This document shows positions 1 to 8,478 of a stretch of 64,000 bases of DNA, piece after piece. The notes beneath the pieces are model-generated. The model was not told the origin of the DNA. It ran no database searches and worked only from the letters and a program-made list of their open reading frames with translations. The position numbers and the translations under genes were made by a program. This stretch comes from Oscillospiraceae bacterium (GTDB lineage: Bacteria > Bacillota > Clostridia > Oscillospirales > Oscillospiraceae). Positions within the stretch are counted from its first letter, which is position 1. Each line of letters begins with the position of its first letter. The DNA lies in NCBI GenBank assembly GCA_020025675.1, contig JAHHRS010000004.1, forward strand, positions 1 to 64,000, written 5' to 3'.

Positions 1-455
1 TCAAGATCTTCCTCTGCCTGAGCAAGAGTCTGCTCTGCTCTCTCAATTTTCTTTTCGTCTAAAGTATAGTCAGTCTGCGGCGCAGAGATAGCCGCTTTCT
101 GATAGCTTGTCTGGAGCTGGCGCAAAGTGCTCTGTGCGGTTTCAAGCTCGGTACTGTCACCGGCACCGAGAACGAAAAGCACGTCACCTGCCTCAACTTC
201 CTGACCCACCTTTACCATAACTGCACGGATTTCTCTGGTCTGATCGGCCTTCACCTGATGGCTGCCGTTTGCAGCAACGGTGCCGGTTCCCCGAACCTTT
301 GCGGTAATAGGCCCGCTCTGCACGGACTGAGTAGCCACCTCAGGCAGGGTTCTGTTCATAATAGTATTTGAGAAGAAGGTGAGAACCAGAAGAATCAGCA
401 GAAATATAATTGCTGCGTTCTTTACCCACTCTCTGTTTTTTGGTTTAAATTCCAT
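1..455 (-). CDS. HlyD/MacA-type efflux membrane-fusion protein, N-terminal part (cut by window edge)
   Basis: About 151 codons are visible; the 3' end lies outside the window. A short cytoplasmic N-terminus is followed by one membrane anchor (about residues 13-30). Next comes a biotinyl-lipoyl-like segment (GPITAKVRGTGTV, then VKVGQEVEAGDVLFVL), and a coiled-coil hairpin starts at LETAQSTLRQLQ. This is the layout of periplasmic-adaptor-like proteins that pair with MacB-type ABC exporters; a partner would be expected beyond the left edge. GAAGGGAG precedes the ATG. It starts only 24 bases after the upstream permease gene, so co-transcription with the importer genes is likely. The exported substrate cannot be inferred. 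Confidence 0.8.
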   Translation of the reverse strand, partial: MEFKPKNREWVKNAAIIFLLILLVLTFFSNTIMNRTLPEVATQSVQSGPITAKVRGTGTVAANGSHQVKADQTREIRAVMVKVGQEVEAGDVLFVLGAGDSTELETAQSTLRQLQTSYQKAAISAPQTDYTLDEKKIERAEQTLAQAEEDL

Positions 456-479
456 ATTTAATCTCCCTTCAAACTGCTT

Positions 480-1355
480 TTAGCCCTTCACACTGCCGGA
501 GTTTGCTATTCCCTCAACAAGGTATTCCTCGCCGTGGAGGAAGAGGAGCAGCGAAGGTACCATATATATAGTGGCCATTGCAAAAGCAAGACCGATTTCT
601 CCTGCATTTATGCTGGAGAGGAACACGGAAAGAGGCTGAGAGTCTGCATCCTGTAAAAGGATAAGAGGCTGTTCAACCATGTTCCAGTAGTCAATAAACA
701 CCAAAATGGTTATTGAATAAATAGCCGAGCGGCACTGGGGCAGACAAATTTTCGTAAATATCTGCCACTCCCCCGCACCGTCCACCTTTGCGGCCTCAAT
801 AAGCGAATACGGAATTCGCCGCATGAATTTAGTCAGAAGGAAAACCGAAAAAGGTGCAAATATACCGGGCAGTATTATTGACCAGCGGGTATTTATTATT
901 CCCAACCATTTGCTGACAAGATAGTTTGGCACCAGCGTTACCTGATATGGCATAAGCATCAAAATAACATAAAAGAAAAAGATTCCGCTTCTTATCTTGC
1001 CCCGCCACCTTGTAAAGCTATAAGCCGCGATTGAGGCCACTAAAACCTGAAATATAACTATGGGAACAACCAGAATAATACTGTTCCAGAATTTAATCAG
1101 GTATTCAGGTGACTTTATAAGTCCGTTTATATACTGGGAGAATGTGACCTTATCAGGGATAAATTTAAGGTTAACAGTCTCAGATACATATCCGCCGGTA
1201 GTAGTTGAAAAAATCATGCCGTAGTTGGAATTTATTTCACTTTCCGACATAAAGGAATTTGTGATTGTCAAAACAGTGGGCAGCAGAAAAGCCACAGCAA
1301 AGAGGGCGCTTAGCAGAAACATGGTAGTTCTGCTGAAATAATGTTTCTTTTTCAT
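480..1355 (-). CDS. ABC sugar-type transporter permease, MalG/AraQ-like
   Basis: Inner-membrane subunit of a binding-protein-dependent importer of the carbohydrate-uptake type 1 class. It has 291 residues, the usual length, with six predicted membrane segments. The EAA loop that docks the ATPase is clear near residue 188 (EAAKVDGAGEWQIF, then LP). The ATG overlaps the stop of the preceding permease by four bases, so the two are translationally coupled. No ATPase gene lies next to it; such importers often share a general MsmK-like ATPase encoded elsewhere. The substrate is unknown. Confidence 0.88.
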   Translation of the reverse strand: MKKKHYFSRTTMFLLSALFAVAFLLPTVLTITNSFMSESEINSNYGMIFSTTTGGYVSETVNLKFIPDKVTFSQYINGLIKSPEYLIKFWNSIILVVPIVIFQVLVASIAAYSFTRWRGKIRSGIFFFYVILMLMPYQVTLVPNYLVSKWLGIINTRWSIILPGIFAPFSVFLLTKFMRRIPYSLIEAAKVDGAGEWQIFTKICLPQCRSAIYSITILVFIDYWNMVEQPLILLQDADSQPLSVFLSSINAGEIGLAFAMATIYMVPSLLLFLHGEEYLVEGIANSGSVKG

Positions 1356-2248
1356 CCCTCCACGTCCTTTCCGAACCAGTCCTCAGCCTTAAACAGCAAG
1401 GCTATCAGCACCACCATAACTATTGCCATAATCACTGCTGCGGCAGAAAGTTTCTGATAGTCCAGAGATTTAAAGGTATTATTCATAAAGTGCTGCAGCA
1501 TATACAGCTTTTCGTAAGGATAGTCTCCTGTCAGCAAATATACCTCACGGAATACCTTAAAGGAGTTTATAAGGGACAAAATAGTAACGAAAAGCACCGT
1601 AGGCGACAGATAGCGGAGCTTTATGGCAAAAAACTTATATGTTTCCGAAGCACCTTCAACGTCCGCAACCTCAAGAAGTTCTTTCGGAATGTTTGCAAGA
1701 CCTGCCATAAACAGTATCATGTTATAGCCCAAATTCTTCCATAAGAACAATATCAGCACCACTACCTGACAGTAGTCAGACTGCAGCCAGTCTATTTTGT
1801 CGGCGCCGAAAATCATCAAAAATTCGTTCACCGTTCCGTTATAGTTAAACAGCACCTGCCAAATTAAGACCACCGAAGCCACAGGAACCATCATAGGGCT
1901 TAAAAAGAAAGTCCGGAACTGTGATTTCAGTGGTATTCTCGCTTCAAGCATAAGAGCCATAATTATAGACAGAATAACCGCCAGCGGAACCGCCATAAGT
2001 GAAAATGTCAGTGTGTTTTTCGCTGCCATCAGGAAGGCCGAGTTCTTAAACAACTTTATAAAGTTATCAAGAAAAACAAAGTTCCTGGAACCTACACCGT
2101 CAATAAGAGAGTAGTACACCACCACTCCAAACGGTACTATGAAGAAAACAGCAACACCCAATAAGCTGGGAGATAGAAAGCACAGGCTTTTGCCTATATC
2201 TTTCAATCTGTCCCTTGTTTTTTTTCCCTTTTCCATATTAATTACCAT
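1352..2248 (-). CDS. ABC sugar-type transporter permease, MalF/UgpA-like
   Basis: First permease of the pair, 298 residues. It has an N-terminal cytoplasmic stretch, six predicted membrane segments, and an EAA-type loop near residue 190 (LEVADVEGASETYKFF). It would form a heterodimer with the MalG-like subunit encoded immediately downstream. The start is uncertain: the first ATG has no obvious Shine-Dalgarno sequence, and an in-frame ATG four codons later (2236, MEKGKK) is equally plausible. An intrinsic terminator lies between this gene and the upstream binding protein, so permease expression probably depends on read-through or on an unrecognised promoter in 2249-2360. Confidence 0.87.
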   Translation of the reverse strand: MVINMEKGKKTRDRLKDIGKSLCFLSPSLLGVAVFFIVPFGVVVYYSLIDGVGSRNFVFLDNFIKLFKNSAFLMAAKNTLTFSLMAVPLAVILSIIMALMLEARIPLKSQFRTFFLSPMMVPVASVVLIWQVLFNYNGTVNEFLMIFGADKIDWLQSDYCQVVVLILFLWKNLGYNMILFMAGLANIPKELLEVADVEGASETYKFFAIKLRYLSPTVLFVTILSLINSFKVFREVYLLTGDYPYEKLYMLQHFMNNTFKSLDYQKLSAAAVIMAIVMVVLIALLFKAEDWFGKDVEG

Positions 2249-2360
2249 CTCATAATATATTGTGTCATGTTGTGGCTATTTTACTACAAATTACATTAGG
2301 TTGCAATAAGTGGCAGCCTATATCTGGTAAAATTAATATTTCTTAATAATTTACCTGCAT

Positions 2361-2387
2361 AAAAAAGGGCGGGAGTTTTCCCGCCCG
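2361..2387 (-). terminator. Intrinsic terminator between binding protein and permease genes
   Basis: An 8-bp perfect stem, GGGCGGGA/TCCCGCCC, with a 4-base loop is followed on the minus strand by six T residues. It lies just after the stop at 2400. It probably reduces rather than abolishes transcription into the permeases, which would give more binding protein than permease. Confidence 0.9.
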
Positions 2388-2399
2388 ATGGTTTTTCCA

Positions 2400-4865
2400 T
2401 TATTTCTGCTCGTTTACATAGATATTAACTTTGCTCTGGATAATTTTCGCTACATCTTCGGCGCTTTTCTGACCGGCAAAGTAAGGCTGTATCTCTTCAC
2501 TTACTATTTTAACTATTGCGCTGTTATCTTCCTCTACAATTCCGCCCCTGTCGATAAGTGTGCGGAGAAGTGCAGCTTGTTCTTCCGTCATCTCATATAC
2601 GGGTATCTGAGAACAATCAGGAGTAAAGTAGACATCAGATGCATCCTTTATCTTCTCTCCGTTCTCGTCCAGAATGAACTCACCGTTTTCATCTTTTTTA
2701 TAGACAGGCTCCATGGCTTCTTCTATCTGAGCATTCAGAACTTTTACATTTGTGGGAAGTCCCCATGCGTCCTTCTGGAAATTTTCACTGAGTAAAGTTC
2801 TTATAAACTCCCATGCCCCCTCTTTATCACGGCAGTTTTGGGTCATAGCAAGGCCGCTGCTCACACGCATAACTGTGCCGTTTCCGCTAAGGTTCGGATA
2901 GCCTATATAACTTATTTCCTGTGCATCCACGCTGCGTCTGAAATCGGCAATCTTAAAATCATTTACAGATGAAATACTTGCATTTGCAAGAAGCTGCATT
3001 CCTCGGGAAAACGCCTTTTCATCCTCCGGGTTGTACTCATGCTGCTGCATTTCTTCCACAGTGGGGAAAAGCTTCAGATACTCCAGAAATTCTGCAAATT
3101 CCGGTCTTTCAAAATTGCATTCGCCCGTCTCCCAGTTCACATAGCTGTCCATATCGAGATCCATGGCAAGAGATAGAACTTGGTCTCTGTCAATGTGCCA
3201 CTCTATTGGCTTACAGCCTTCGGGCATTCCGGCCAGAGTCTCAATGAACTTCCCATAGCCCCAGCCTTGCTCCTGACCTACAACAGAAGTGGCCCCGATA
3301 GCTGTTTTAATAATAAATTGTGGAAATATGCGATAAAGCTTTCCGTTAATTTCCATAGCATTCAAAGCACTCGGCACTATATCTTCTTTACTGAATTCTC
3401 CGTCCTTTTCCAGCCATGGATTCATATCCTCAAGTATTCCCTTGGCTGCAAGCTGCTTAAACGGCATTGAATTAAGGCAGATTATATCCGGTGTATCGCC
3501 CGCCACAATCGCGGTAAGGAATTTTGTTCTGCCCTGCTCATAGAAATCAACGGCAGAGGGATTGCACATGTTTGCGTAATCTTCTGCTGATGTATAGTTT
3601 ACTACCTCAATTCTGTATTTATCATTGTTCCTGTTAAATTTCAGTATGGCATCTTCAAGCTGATAATCCAGATTTAATGTGCCAAGACTCAGGATCTGCT
3701 TATGGGGAACCTCATCCCATGCTTTTTTATTTATAACAATAAGCTCATTATCCACCGGCTTGTCTGTACAGTACTGAGAGGTAAAAACAACAATGTCGCC
3801 GTTTTCTCTTACATACATATTCTTTCCGCCCATAGAGCTTGAGATGTCACAGTCTATCCAGTTGAAAATGCGCTCCGGAGCTTCGCTACCAAGCTTAAAA
3901 CCATAGAATCCGGAACCGTTGTCAAAATAAAAATCATATTCACCGCCGCCCGGCAGAGGATTATAGAAGTTATTGGATGGCATCGGTATCTCTTCACCCA
4001 GACTGCCGTTAGCAACATCCAGCTTCTTATATGTACCGGCACCGCAGGTGCTATCCATAACATTTACCATAATGCTTCCATCGGGCATGGTGACAATGCC
4101 TGCAAAATAGCTGTCGGTTTCAACTATTGTACTCATATTTCCGTCTGGGGAAATCATACCTATCAGGCTGTCACCGTTATAGATAATGTTGCCGTTTTCA
4201 TCGGCAGCCACCTGATACAGGGCTATATATTTGTCCTCTGAGTTAACCTCGCAGCTGCCAAGATCCTTGCCGTTAATGTCTATATGTCTGTAAAAGTACT
4301 TGTCAACGCTGACGTAATTATTATAGTAGCTTTCCCAGTCGCTATCCCTGTCTACGCCTTCCGGCCCTGTATAGTAACCGTAATACTGATTTTCAAGAAA
4401 TACATATGTTCCGTCAGGGAGAGGGCAGATCGGGGACAGGTTTGTGCTGCATGTGTAGTCCGGCATGTCTGTGCCCTCAGTATTTTCCATAGGTGCGTAG
4501 TCACTGAGTATTTTCATATTTCCGCTGTAATCAATAAACGCAAGTACAGCAGCTGTGCTGTCCAGTCCGCAGTAATTTGCCGGTGTTCCGTCCGGCAAAG
4601 GTTCATGTCCCACGCAGAACACGCCGTCTTCAGTAAAGTTTAAAGCTCTCATACCGTACTGTGCGCTGTCCTTAATGGGGTGAAATTCTGAGGTATAAAC
4701 AAAATCCGGGTGGTTGGTGTCCTCAGCTTCAGGTGTACCTTTAAAATCAGGCGAAACAGGGTTGTCTGCGGGATTTTCCACAGGTTTCTTTCCGCAGGCA
4801 GCAAGGCTCAGTAACAGAGTCATAGCCAAAAGGAAAGTCAATGTTCTTTTAATCGTGTTTTTCAT
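2400..4865 (-). CDS. Two-part extracellular solute-binding lipoprotein (copy 2)
   Basis: 821 residues, about twice the length of a normal sugar-binding protein. A lipoprotein signal ends in LAAC (Cys 24). Residues ~50-385 contain repeating DG-rich strands typical of a beta-propeller (for example MISPDGNMSTIV). The C-terminal half, from LGTLNLDYQLEDAILKFN, is a family 1 solute-binding domain with the GDTPDIICL hinge-like motif and the LAAKGILEDMNPW motif. It is a paralogue of the protein encoded at 5194-7599 and shares the same C-terminal signature (GQKSAE, VAKIIQSK, NIYVNEQ). The ligand is unknown. A strong AAGGAGG lies before the ATG. Confidence 0.85.
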   Translation of the reverse strand: MKNTIKRTLTFLLAMTLLLSLAACGKKPVENPADNPVSPDFKGTPEAEDTNHPDFVYTSEFHPIKDSAQYGMRALNFTEDGVFCVGHEPLPDGTPANYCGLDSTAAVLAFIDYSGNMKILSDYAPMENTEGTDMPDYTCSTNLSPICPLPDGTYVFLENQYYGYYTGPEGVDRDSDWESYYNNYVSVDKYFYRHIDINGKDLGSCEVNSEDKYIALYQVAADENGNIIYNGDSLIGMISPDGNMSTIVETDSYFAGIVTMPDGSIMVNVMDSTCGAGTYKKLDVANGSLGEEIPMPSNNFYNPLPGGGEYDFYFDNGSGFYGFKLGSEAPERIFNWIDCDISSSMGGKNMYVRENGDIVVFTSQYCTDKPVDNELIVINKKAWDEVPHKQILSLGTLNLDYQLEDAILKFNRNNDKYRIEVVNYTSAEDYANMCNPSAVDFYEQGRTKFLTAIVAGDTPDIICLNSMPFKQLAAKGILEDMNPWLEKDGEFSKEDIVPSALNAMEINGKLYRIFPQFIIKTAIGATSVVGQEQGWGYGKFIETLAGMPEGCKPIEWHIDRDQVLSLAMDLDMDSYVNWETGECNFERPEFAEFLEYLKLFPTVEEMQQHEYNPEDEKAFSRGMQLLANASISSVNDFKIADFRRSVDAQEISYIGYPNLSGNGTVMRVSSGLAMTQNCRDKEGAWEFIRTLLSENFQKDAWGLPTNVKVLNAQIEEAMEPVYKKDENGEFILDENGEKIKDASDVYFTPDCSQIPVYEMTEEQAALLRTLIDRGGIVEEDNSAIVKIVSEEIQPYFAGQKSAEDVAKIIQSKVNIYVNEQK

Positions 4866-5106
4866 GTCTGCCTCCTTATCTTTTTCTGTGGATTACATTA
4901 TTTTAAAGCAGTTGTTATCTGCTAATTTACAATCTCTCTTAAAATATTGATAATTCGGTTTTTAGAACTTATAAATTTTTACGGTATATACTAAAATTTT
5001 GTTTAAGTTTTATTACCTTTCACGCTTAAAAGATAACAGCAAAGCCAAGCCAGACTAAAACGCTTTTTGTCTGCCGTTAAGTAATATTTTATTCTGCTTT
5101 CCGATA

Positions 5107-5150
5107 AGTTTTGGCAAAAAGGCCGATGTCTCAGCCTCTTTGCCAAAACT
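5107..5150 (-). terminator. Hairpin terminator after first binding-protein gene
   Basis: Outer arms AGTTTTGGCAAA/TTTGCCAAAACT are perfect. Inside is an AGGC/GCCT stem followed by a run of T on the minus strand. A second hairpin lies right beside it, closer to the gene. It probably ends the transcript of the binding protein encoded at 5194-7599. Confidence 0.7.
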
Positions 5151-5175
5151 GTGAACGGGCAATGCCCGTTCACAG
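5149..5175. repeat. Perfect 12-bp inverted repeat
   Basis: CTGTGAACGGGC and its exact complement are separated by AAT. It lies just downstream of the stop at 5194 and next to the terminator hairpin. It would form a very stable RNA hairpin and may protect the 3' end of the binding-protein mRNA. The rest of the 4866-5193 gap is AT-rich and must hold the promoter of copy 2, but no convincing -35/-10 pair was seen. Confidence 0.75.
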
Positions 5176-5193
5176 CCGGAGTGAATTTCGAGC

Positions 5194-7599
5194 TTATCGC
5201 TGCTCGTTAATATATATATTTGCCTTGCTCTGAATTAGCTTTGCTACTTCCTCAGCGCTCTTCTGACCGGAGAAAAATGCCTCAGCATTCTCTACAACAA
5301 TCTCACTCAATTTGGAGCTTTCGTCCATAAGCTTAGTTGTGTTGTCCATAAGACTGCGAATATTGGCTGCCTGCTCCTCAGTAATGGCATGAATTTTATA
5401 CTCGTTGCCGGCTTCGTCAATCATGGAACCGTAGCTTACTTCTATCTTATTGCCTTCCTCGTCCAGAACGTAGTTGCCGTCGGCATCCTTTTCATACTCA
5501 GGAGTCATAGCCTTTTTAAGCTTTGCGTCAAAGGCATGGACATTTGTGGGCAAGCCCCACCAAAGGTTATTCTGATACTTTTCGGTAAGAATTGTGCGCA
5601 GGAAATCCCATGCCGCTTCCTTGTTGGAACAATTCTTGGTAATGGCATAGCCGGAATCTGCTGAGAAAGCACTTCCGCCGCCGCCTGCACTGGGGATACC
5701 AATATATTTTGCGTTGCCGCCGAAGTAGAATGAATCATACTGAATTGATTCAAAATCGCCTACCACCGTAGGCTTAAGCATTATCATACCACTCTTAATA
5801 AGCTCGCTTTCGCTCTCGGTAGGTCCGTTTTCAAAGTCAACAGTCTCGGGGAAGCTCTTTGCAAAATTCAGAAGCTCCGTAAACTCAGGGCTGTCAAAAC
5901 TGCACTTGCCGGTAGTCCAGTCTGCATAGAGGTTTATATCCATAGCAAGTGTTATCTGAAGTACAGAAGCTCTGTTCATATATGGGCCGAAAGGCATGCA
6001 GCCCTCAGGCATTTTGGAAAGTGCATCTTTAAACTCATTATAAGTCCACTTATCATATTCCCCAACAACGCTGTCTGCACCAACAGCAGTTACAATATTG
6101 AAGCTGGGAACAACCTGACAGAGTTTTCCGTCCACTTCAAAAGCCTTAAGCAGGTTCTGGTGGAAATCTTCACGCTTGAGTTCACTGTCTGCATCTATGA
6201 AGGGATAAATATCTTCTATAAGGCCCTTTGCTGCCAGCTGATTGTAAGGCAGACCGCTCACGCTGAGTATATCGGGCAGTTCACCGGACATTATCTCAGT
6301 AATAAGCTTTGTCTGACCTGCTGACCAATCGTCCTCAGTATTATATTCAGAGTAATCTTTTACAACAACTCTGTATTTATCGCTGCTGCGATTATACTTT
6401 ATTATCTGTTCTTTCACTTGCTGGTCAAGGTACAATACCGAGAGGGTCAGCTCTTCCTTATGAGGAACAGCATCATAGGGCTGCTTTGTCATTGTGAGCA
6501 GCTCATAGCTGTTTTGTTCATTCTCTCTGTCCCATGTACTGCAAAGGCCAATTACAGAGCCATCAGGTCTAATACTGAAATATCTCACATCATTGGAGTT
6601 TACATCAGCATCCAGCCAGTTGAGGAGTTTTACAGGCTCCTCGCCCAGATTTAAGCCATAGAGGTAAAGCCCGTTTGTGTAGCAAATGTCGTACTCTCCG
6701 CCGGGATAAAGGTCATAGGCTCCGTTAGGAAGCGCAATAGGTTCTCCCAGTTTTTTGTTTACGGTATCAAGCTCACTGAGAGCAGGGCCTTCTTCTCCCC
6801 AGTAAGAGACGTAAATTTTACCATCACCCAGATCCAGAAGCCTGTCAATATAGTTTTCAACCTCTATCGTATACACGGTACTGCCGTCAGGCGCAACTGC
6901 CACAATTTTGGTATCAGCGCTGAAAACAGAATTTCCGTCTTTATCTATACCCACAGCCTGTGCGTTTATGTAGGTATTCTCATCCACTTCAATCTTAGTA
7001 GAGCTTTGCTCATTGCCCTCTTTATCGAGAACACGGATAAAATAGTTCTCCTCATATTTATAGTAGTCCCAGTATGAGTCATTATCGGGAGTGATGTCAT
7101 CGGGGCCTTCAAACCATGATGAGTAGCTGTTTTCCAGGCTCATAAGTGTTCCGTCCGCTCTGGGGATTAAAGCCATTATGCTGGAGTTGGAGTTAAAATT
7201 CTTTCTGTCTCCTGCATCTTCAGGAAGCAGAGGCTCGTATCCGGCAAGATCTGTAAGCTTTCCGTCAGAACTCATGAGACAGAGGAAAGTTTTATAAACA
7301 TCGTACTGTCCTTCATACTCCACCTTAGCGCCTTCCGGAACCTCTGTCCCGACCTTGCGATCAGTGGTACAATAAATTCCATCATCAGTTACATTAAGAA
7401 ATCTTATATAATTGTTTTCATCTTTGCTAATGGGTAAAAACTTTGCGGTGTACACATAGTCCGGGTGTGCCGCAGCGTCTTCGTTTCCGGGTTTACCGGG
7501 CTGCTTTTCCTCATTGTCTTTTCCGCCGCAGGCTGCAAGGCTCAAAGCCATGCATAGTGCAAGCACAAGGCAAAGCAGATTCTTTAAGTTGTTTTTCAT
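5194..7599 (-). CDS. Two-part extracellular solute-binding lipoprotein (copy 1)
   Basis: 801 residues. The signal peptide ends in LAACGG (Cys 24). The N-terminal half, to about residue 370, has recurring short beta-strand units around DG turns (KDGNSVFSAD, APDGSTVYTI, RPDGSVIGLC), suggesting a propeller-like sensor or docking domain. From about residue 375 (LTLSVLYLDQQVKEQI) it is a family 1 solute-binding domain with GELPDILSVSGLPYNQLAAKG. It is a tandem paralogue of the 2400-4865 product. It is divergent from a two-component system whose likely operator pairs lie in the shared upstream region, so that system may regulate it. Strong GGAGGAG precedes the ATG. Confidence 0.85.
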   Translation of the reverse strand: MKNNLKNLLCLVLALCMALSLAACGGKDNEEKQPGKPGNEDAAAHPDYVYTAKFLPISKDENNYIRFLNVTDDGIYCTTDRKVGTEVPEGAKVEYEGQYDVYKTFLCLMSSDGKLTDLAGYEPLLPEDAGDRKNFNSNSSIMALIPRADGTLMSLENSYSSWFEGPDDITPDNDSYWDYYKYEENYFIRVLDKEGNEQSSTKIEVDENTYINAQAVGIDKDGNSVFSADTKIVAVAPDGSTVYTIEVENYIDRLLDLGDGKIYVSYWGEEGPALSELDTVNKKLGEPIALPNGAYDLYPGGEYDICYTNGLYLYGLNLGEEPVKLLNWLDADVNSNDVRYFSIRPDGSVIGLCSTWDRENEQNSYELLTMTKQPYDAVPHKEELTLSVLYLDQQVKEQIIKYNRSSDKYRVVVKDYSEYNTEDDWSAGQTKLITEIMSGELPDILSVSGLPYNQLAAKGLIEDIYPFIDADSELKREDFHQNLLKAFEVDGKLCQVVPSFNIVTAVGADSVVGEYDKWTYNEFKDALSKMPEGCMPFGPYMNRASVLQITLAMDINLYADWTTGKCSFDSPEFTELLNFAKSFPETVDFENGPTESESELIKSGMIMLKPTVVGDFESIQYDSFYFGGNAKYIGIPSAGGGGSAFSADSGYAITKNCSNKEAAWDFLRTILTEKYQNNLWWGLPTNVHAFDAKLKKAMTPEYEKDADGNYVLDEEGNKIEVSYGSMIDEAGNEYKIHAITEEQAANIRSLMDNTTKLMDESSKLSEIVVENAEAFFSGQKSAEEVAKLIQSKANIYINEQR

Positions 7600-7665
7600 T
7601 TACTCCTCCTGAAGTCAGTTTCTATTAACGATAGCAGTATTGTACCACAGTTTTTTCTCCCTGTG

Positions 7666-7681
7666 TCTTAAATTTTCTTAA
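7666..7681. promoter_or_regulatory. Candidate response-regulator site, proximal
   Basis: TCTTAA occurs twice with a 10-base period (TCTTAA, ATTT, TCTTAA). This is the tandem half-site geometry bound by OmpR/PhoB-type dimers. An identical 16-base copy lies 42 bp away. The position is upstream of the binding-protein start. Confidence 0.55.
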
Positions 7682-7707
7682 GATTTACCTAAAATTTTGT
7701 ACACATT

Positions 7708-7723
7708 TCTTAAATTTTCTTAA
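7708..7723. promoter_or_regulatory. Candidate response-regulator site, distal
   Basis: Second exact copy of TCTTAA-ATTT-TCTTAA, offset from the first by 42 bp (four helical turns). It lies just upstream of the promoter of the response-regulator gene, so autoregulation is plausible. Confidence 0.55.
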
Positions 7724-7739
7724 TTTTAAAGGAAAAAAA

Positions 7740-7767
7740 TTGTTTAACTGAAATTTTGTGTTAAAAT
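7740..7767 (+). promoter_or_regulatory. Promoter of the two-component operon
   Basis: TTGTTT and TAAAAT are separated by 16 bases. They lie 21 bases before the response-regulator ATG, which has GGAGGTGG as its ribosome site. Confidence 0.55.
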
Positions 7768-7788
7768 GAATAATATGGAGGTGGTCTG

Positions 7789-8478
7789 ATGGCATCGCTT
7801 GCTCACATTCTTATTGTAGATGATGATCCAGATATACGAAAAGTTTTATCTCTTCTCTTGAAGCCTACTTACAGTCTCTCCGAAGCAGAGAACGGTGTTG
7901 CTGCGGTTGACTTTATAAAGGAGAATCCGGGAGTAGATTTAATAATATTAGATGTTATGATGCCCGGAATGTCCGGTATTGAGGCCTGTGTTGAAATAAG
8001 AAAATACTCAAAAGCCCCTGTTCTCTTTCTCACCGCCAAAAGTGCGGAGGAAGACAGAATATCCGCATATTCAAGCGGAGGAGATGATTTTCTCTCCAAG
8101 CCGTTTTCACAGGCGGAACTTTTAGCTAAAGTCAGTTCTTTGCTTCGCCGTTATATGGAATACAGAGGAAAGCCGGAGGAAGTAGTAGAGCTTGGAGAAT
8201 TGTGTGTGGATTTTGGCAATCACACGGTTACTAACGCCGGTGTTCTGCTTGACCTGACGGATAAAGAACATGCCATTCTTGAATATATGATTAAAAACCG
8301 TGGTACAACGCTTAATGCAAAACAGATATATGAGGCAGTCTGGGAAGAGGTATATCTCCCCGGCTCCGGTAGTACTGTAATGGTCCACATTCTGAACCTT
8401 CGCCGGAAAATTGAGGCCGACCCGTCAAACCCGAAAATTCTCCGTACGGTTTGGGGAAAGGGATACCAAATTGACTAA
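7789..8478 (+). CDS. OmpR/PhoB-family response regulator
   Basis: Cytoplasmic DNA-binding regulator of 229 residues, normal for the family. The receiver domain (residues 4-120) has the acidic pocket DDD near residue 12, the phospho-acceptor Asp in LIILDVMMPG and the conserved Lys in SKPFSQAELLAKV. A winged-helix domain follows and ends in RRKIEADPSNPKILRTVWGKGYQI. The next gene, a histidine kinase, starts inside its last codons, so the two are co-translated. It is divergent from the binding-lipoprotein gene and probably controls it through the TCTTAA pairs. Confidence 0.92.
   Translation: MASLAHILIVDDDPDIRKVLSLLLKPTYSLSEAENGVAAVDFIKENPGVDLIILDVMMPGMSGIEACVEIRKYSKAPVLFLTAKSAEEDRISAYSSGGDDFLSKPFSQAELLAKVSSLLRRYMEYRGKPEEVVELGELCVDFGNHTVTNAGVLLDLTDKEHAILEYMIKNRGTTLNAKQIYEAVWEEVYLPGSGSTVMVHILNLRRKIEADPSNPKILRTVWGKGYQID

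Noticed and set aside
5107..5175. The adjacent hairpins as a CRISPR or mobile-element end
   Set aside because: Only one copy of each was seen in the window; position right after a stop codon and the T run fit a terminator.
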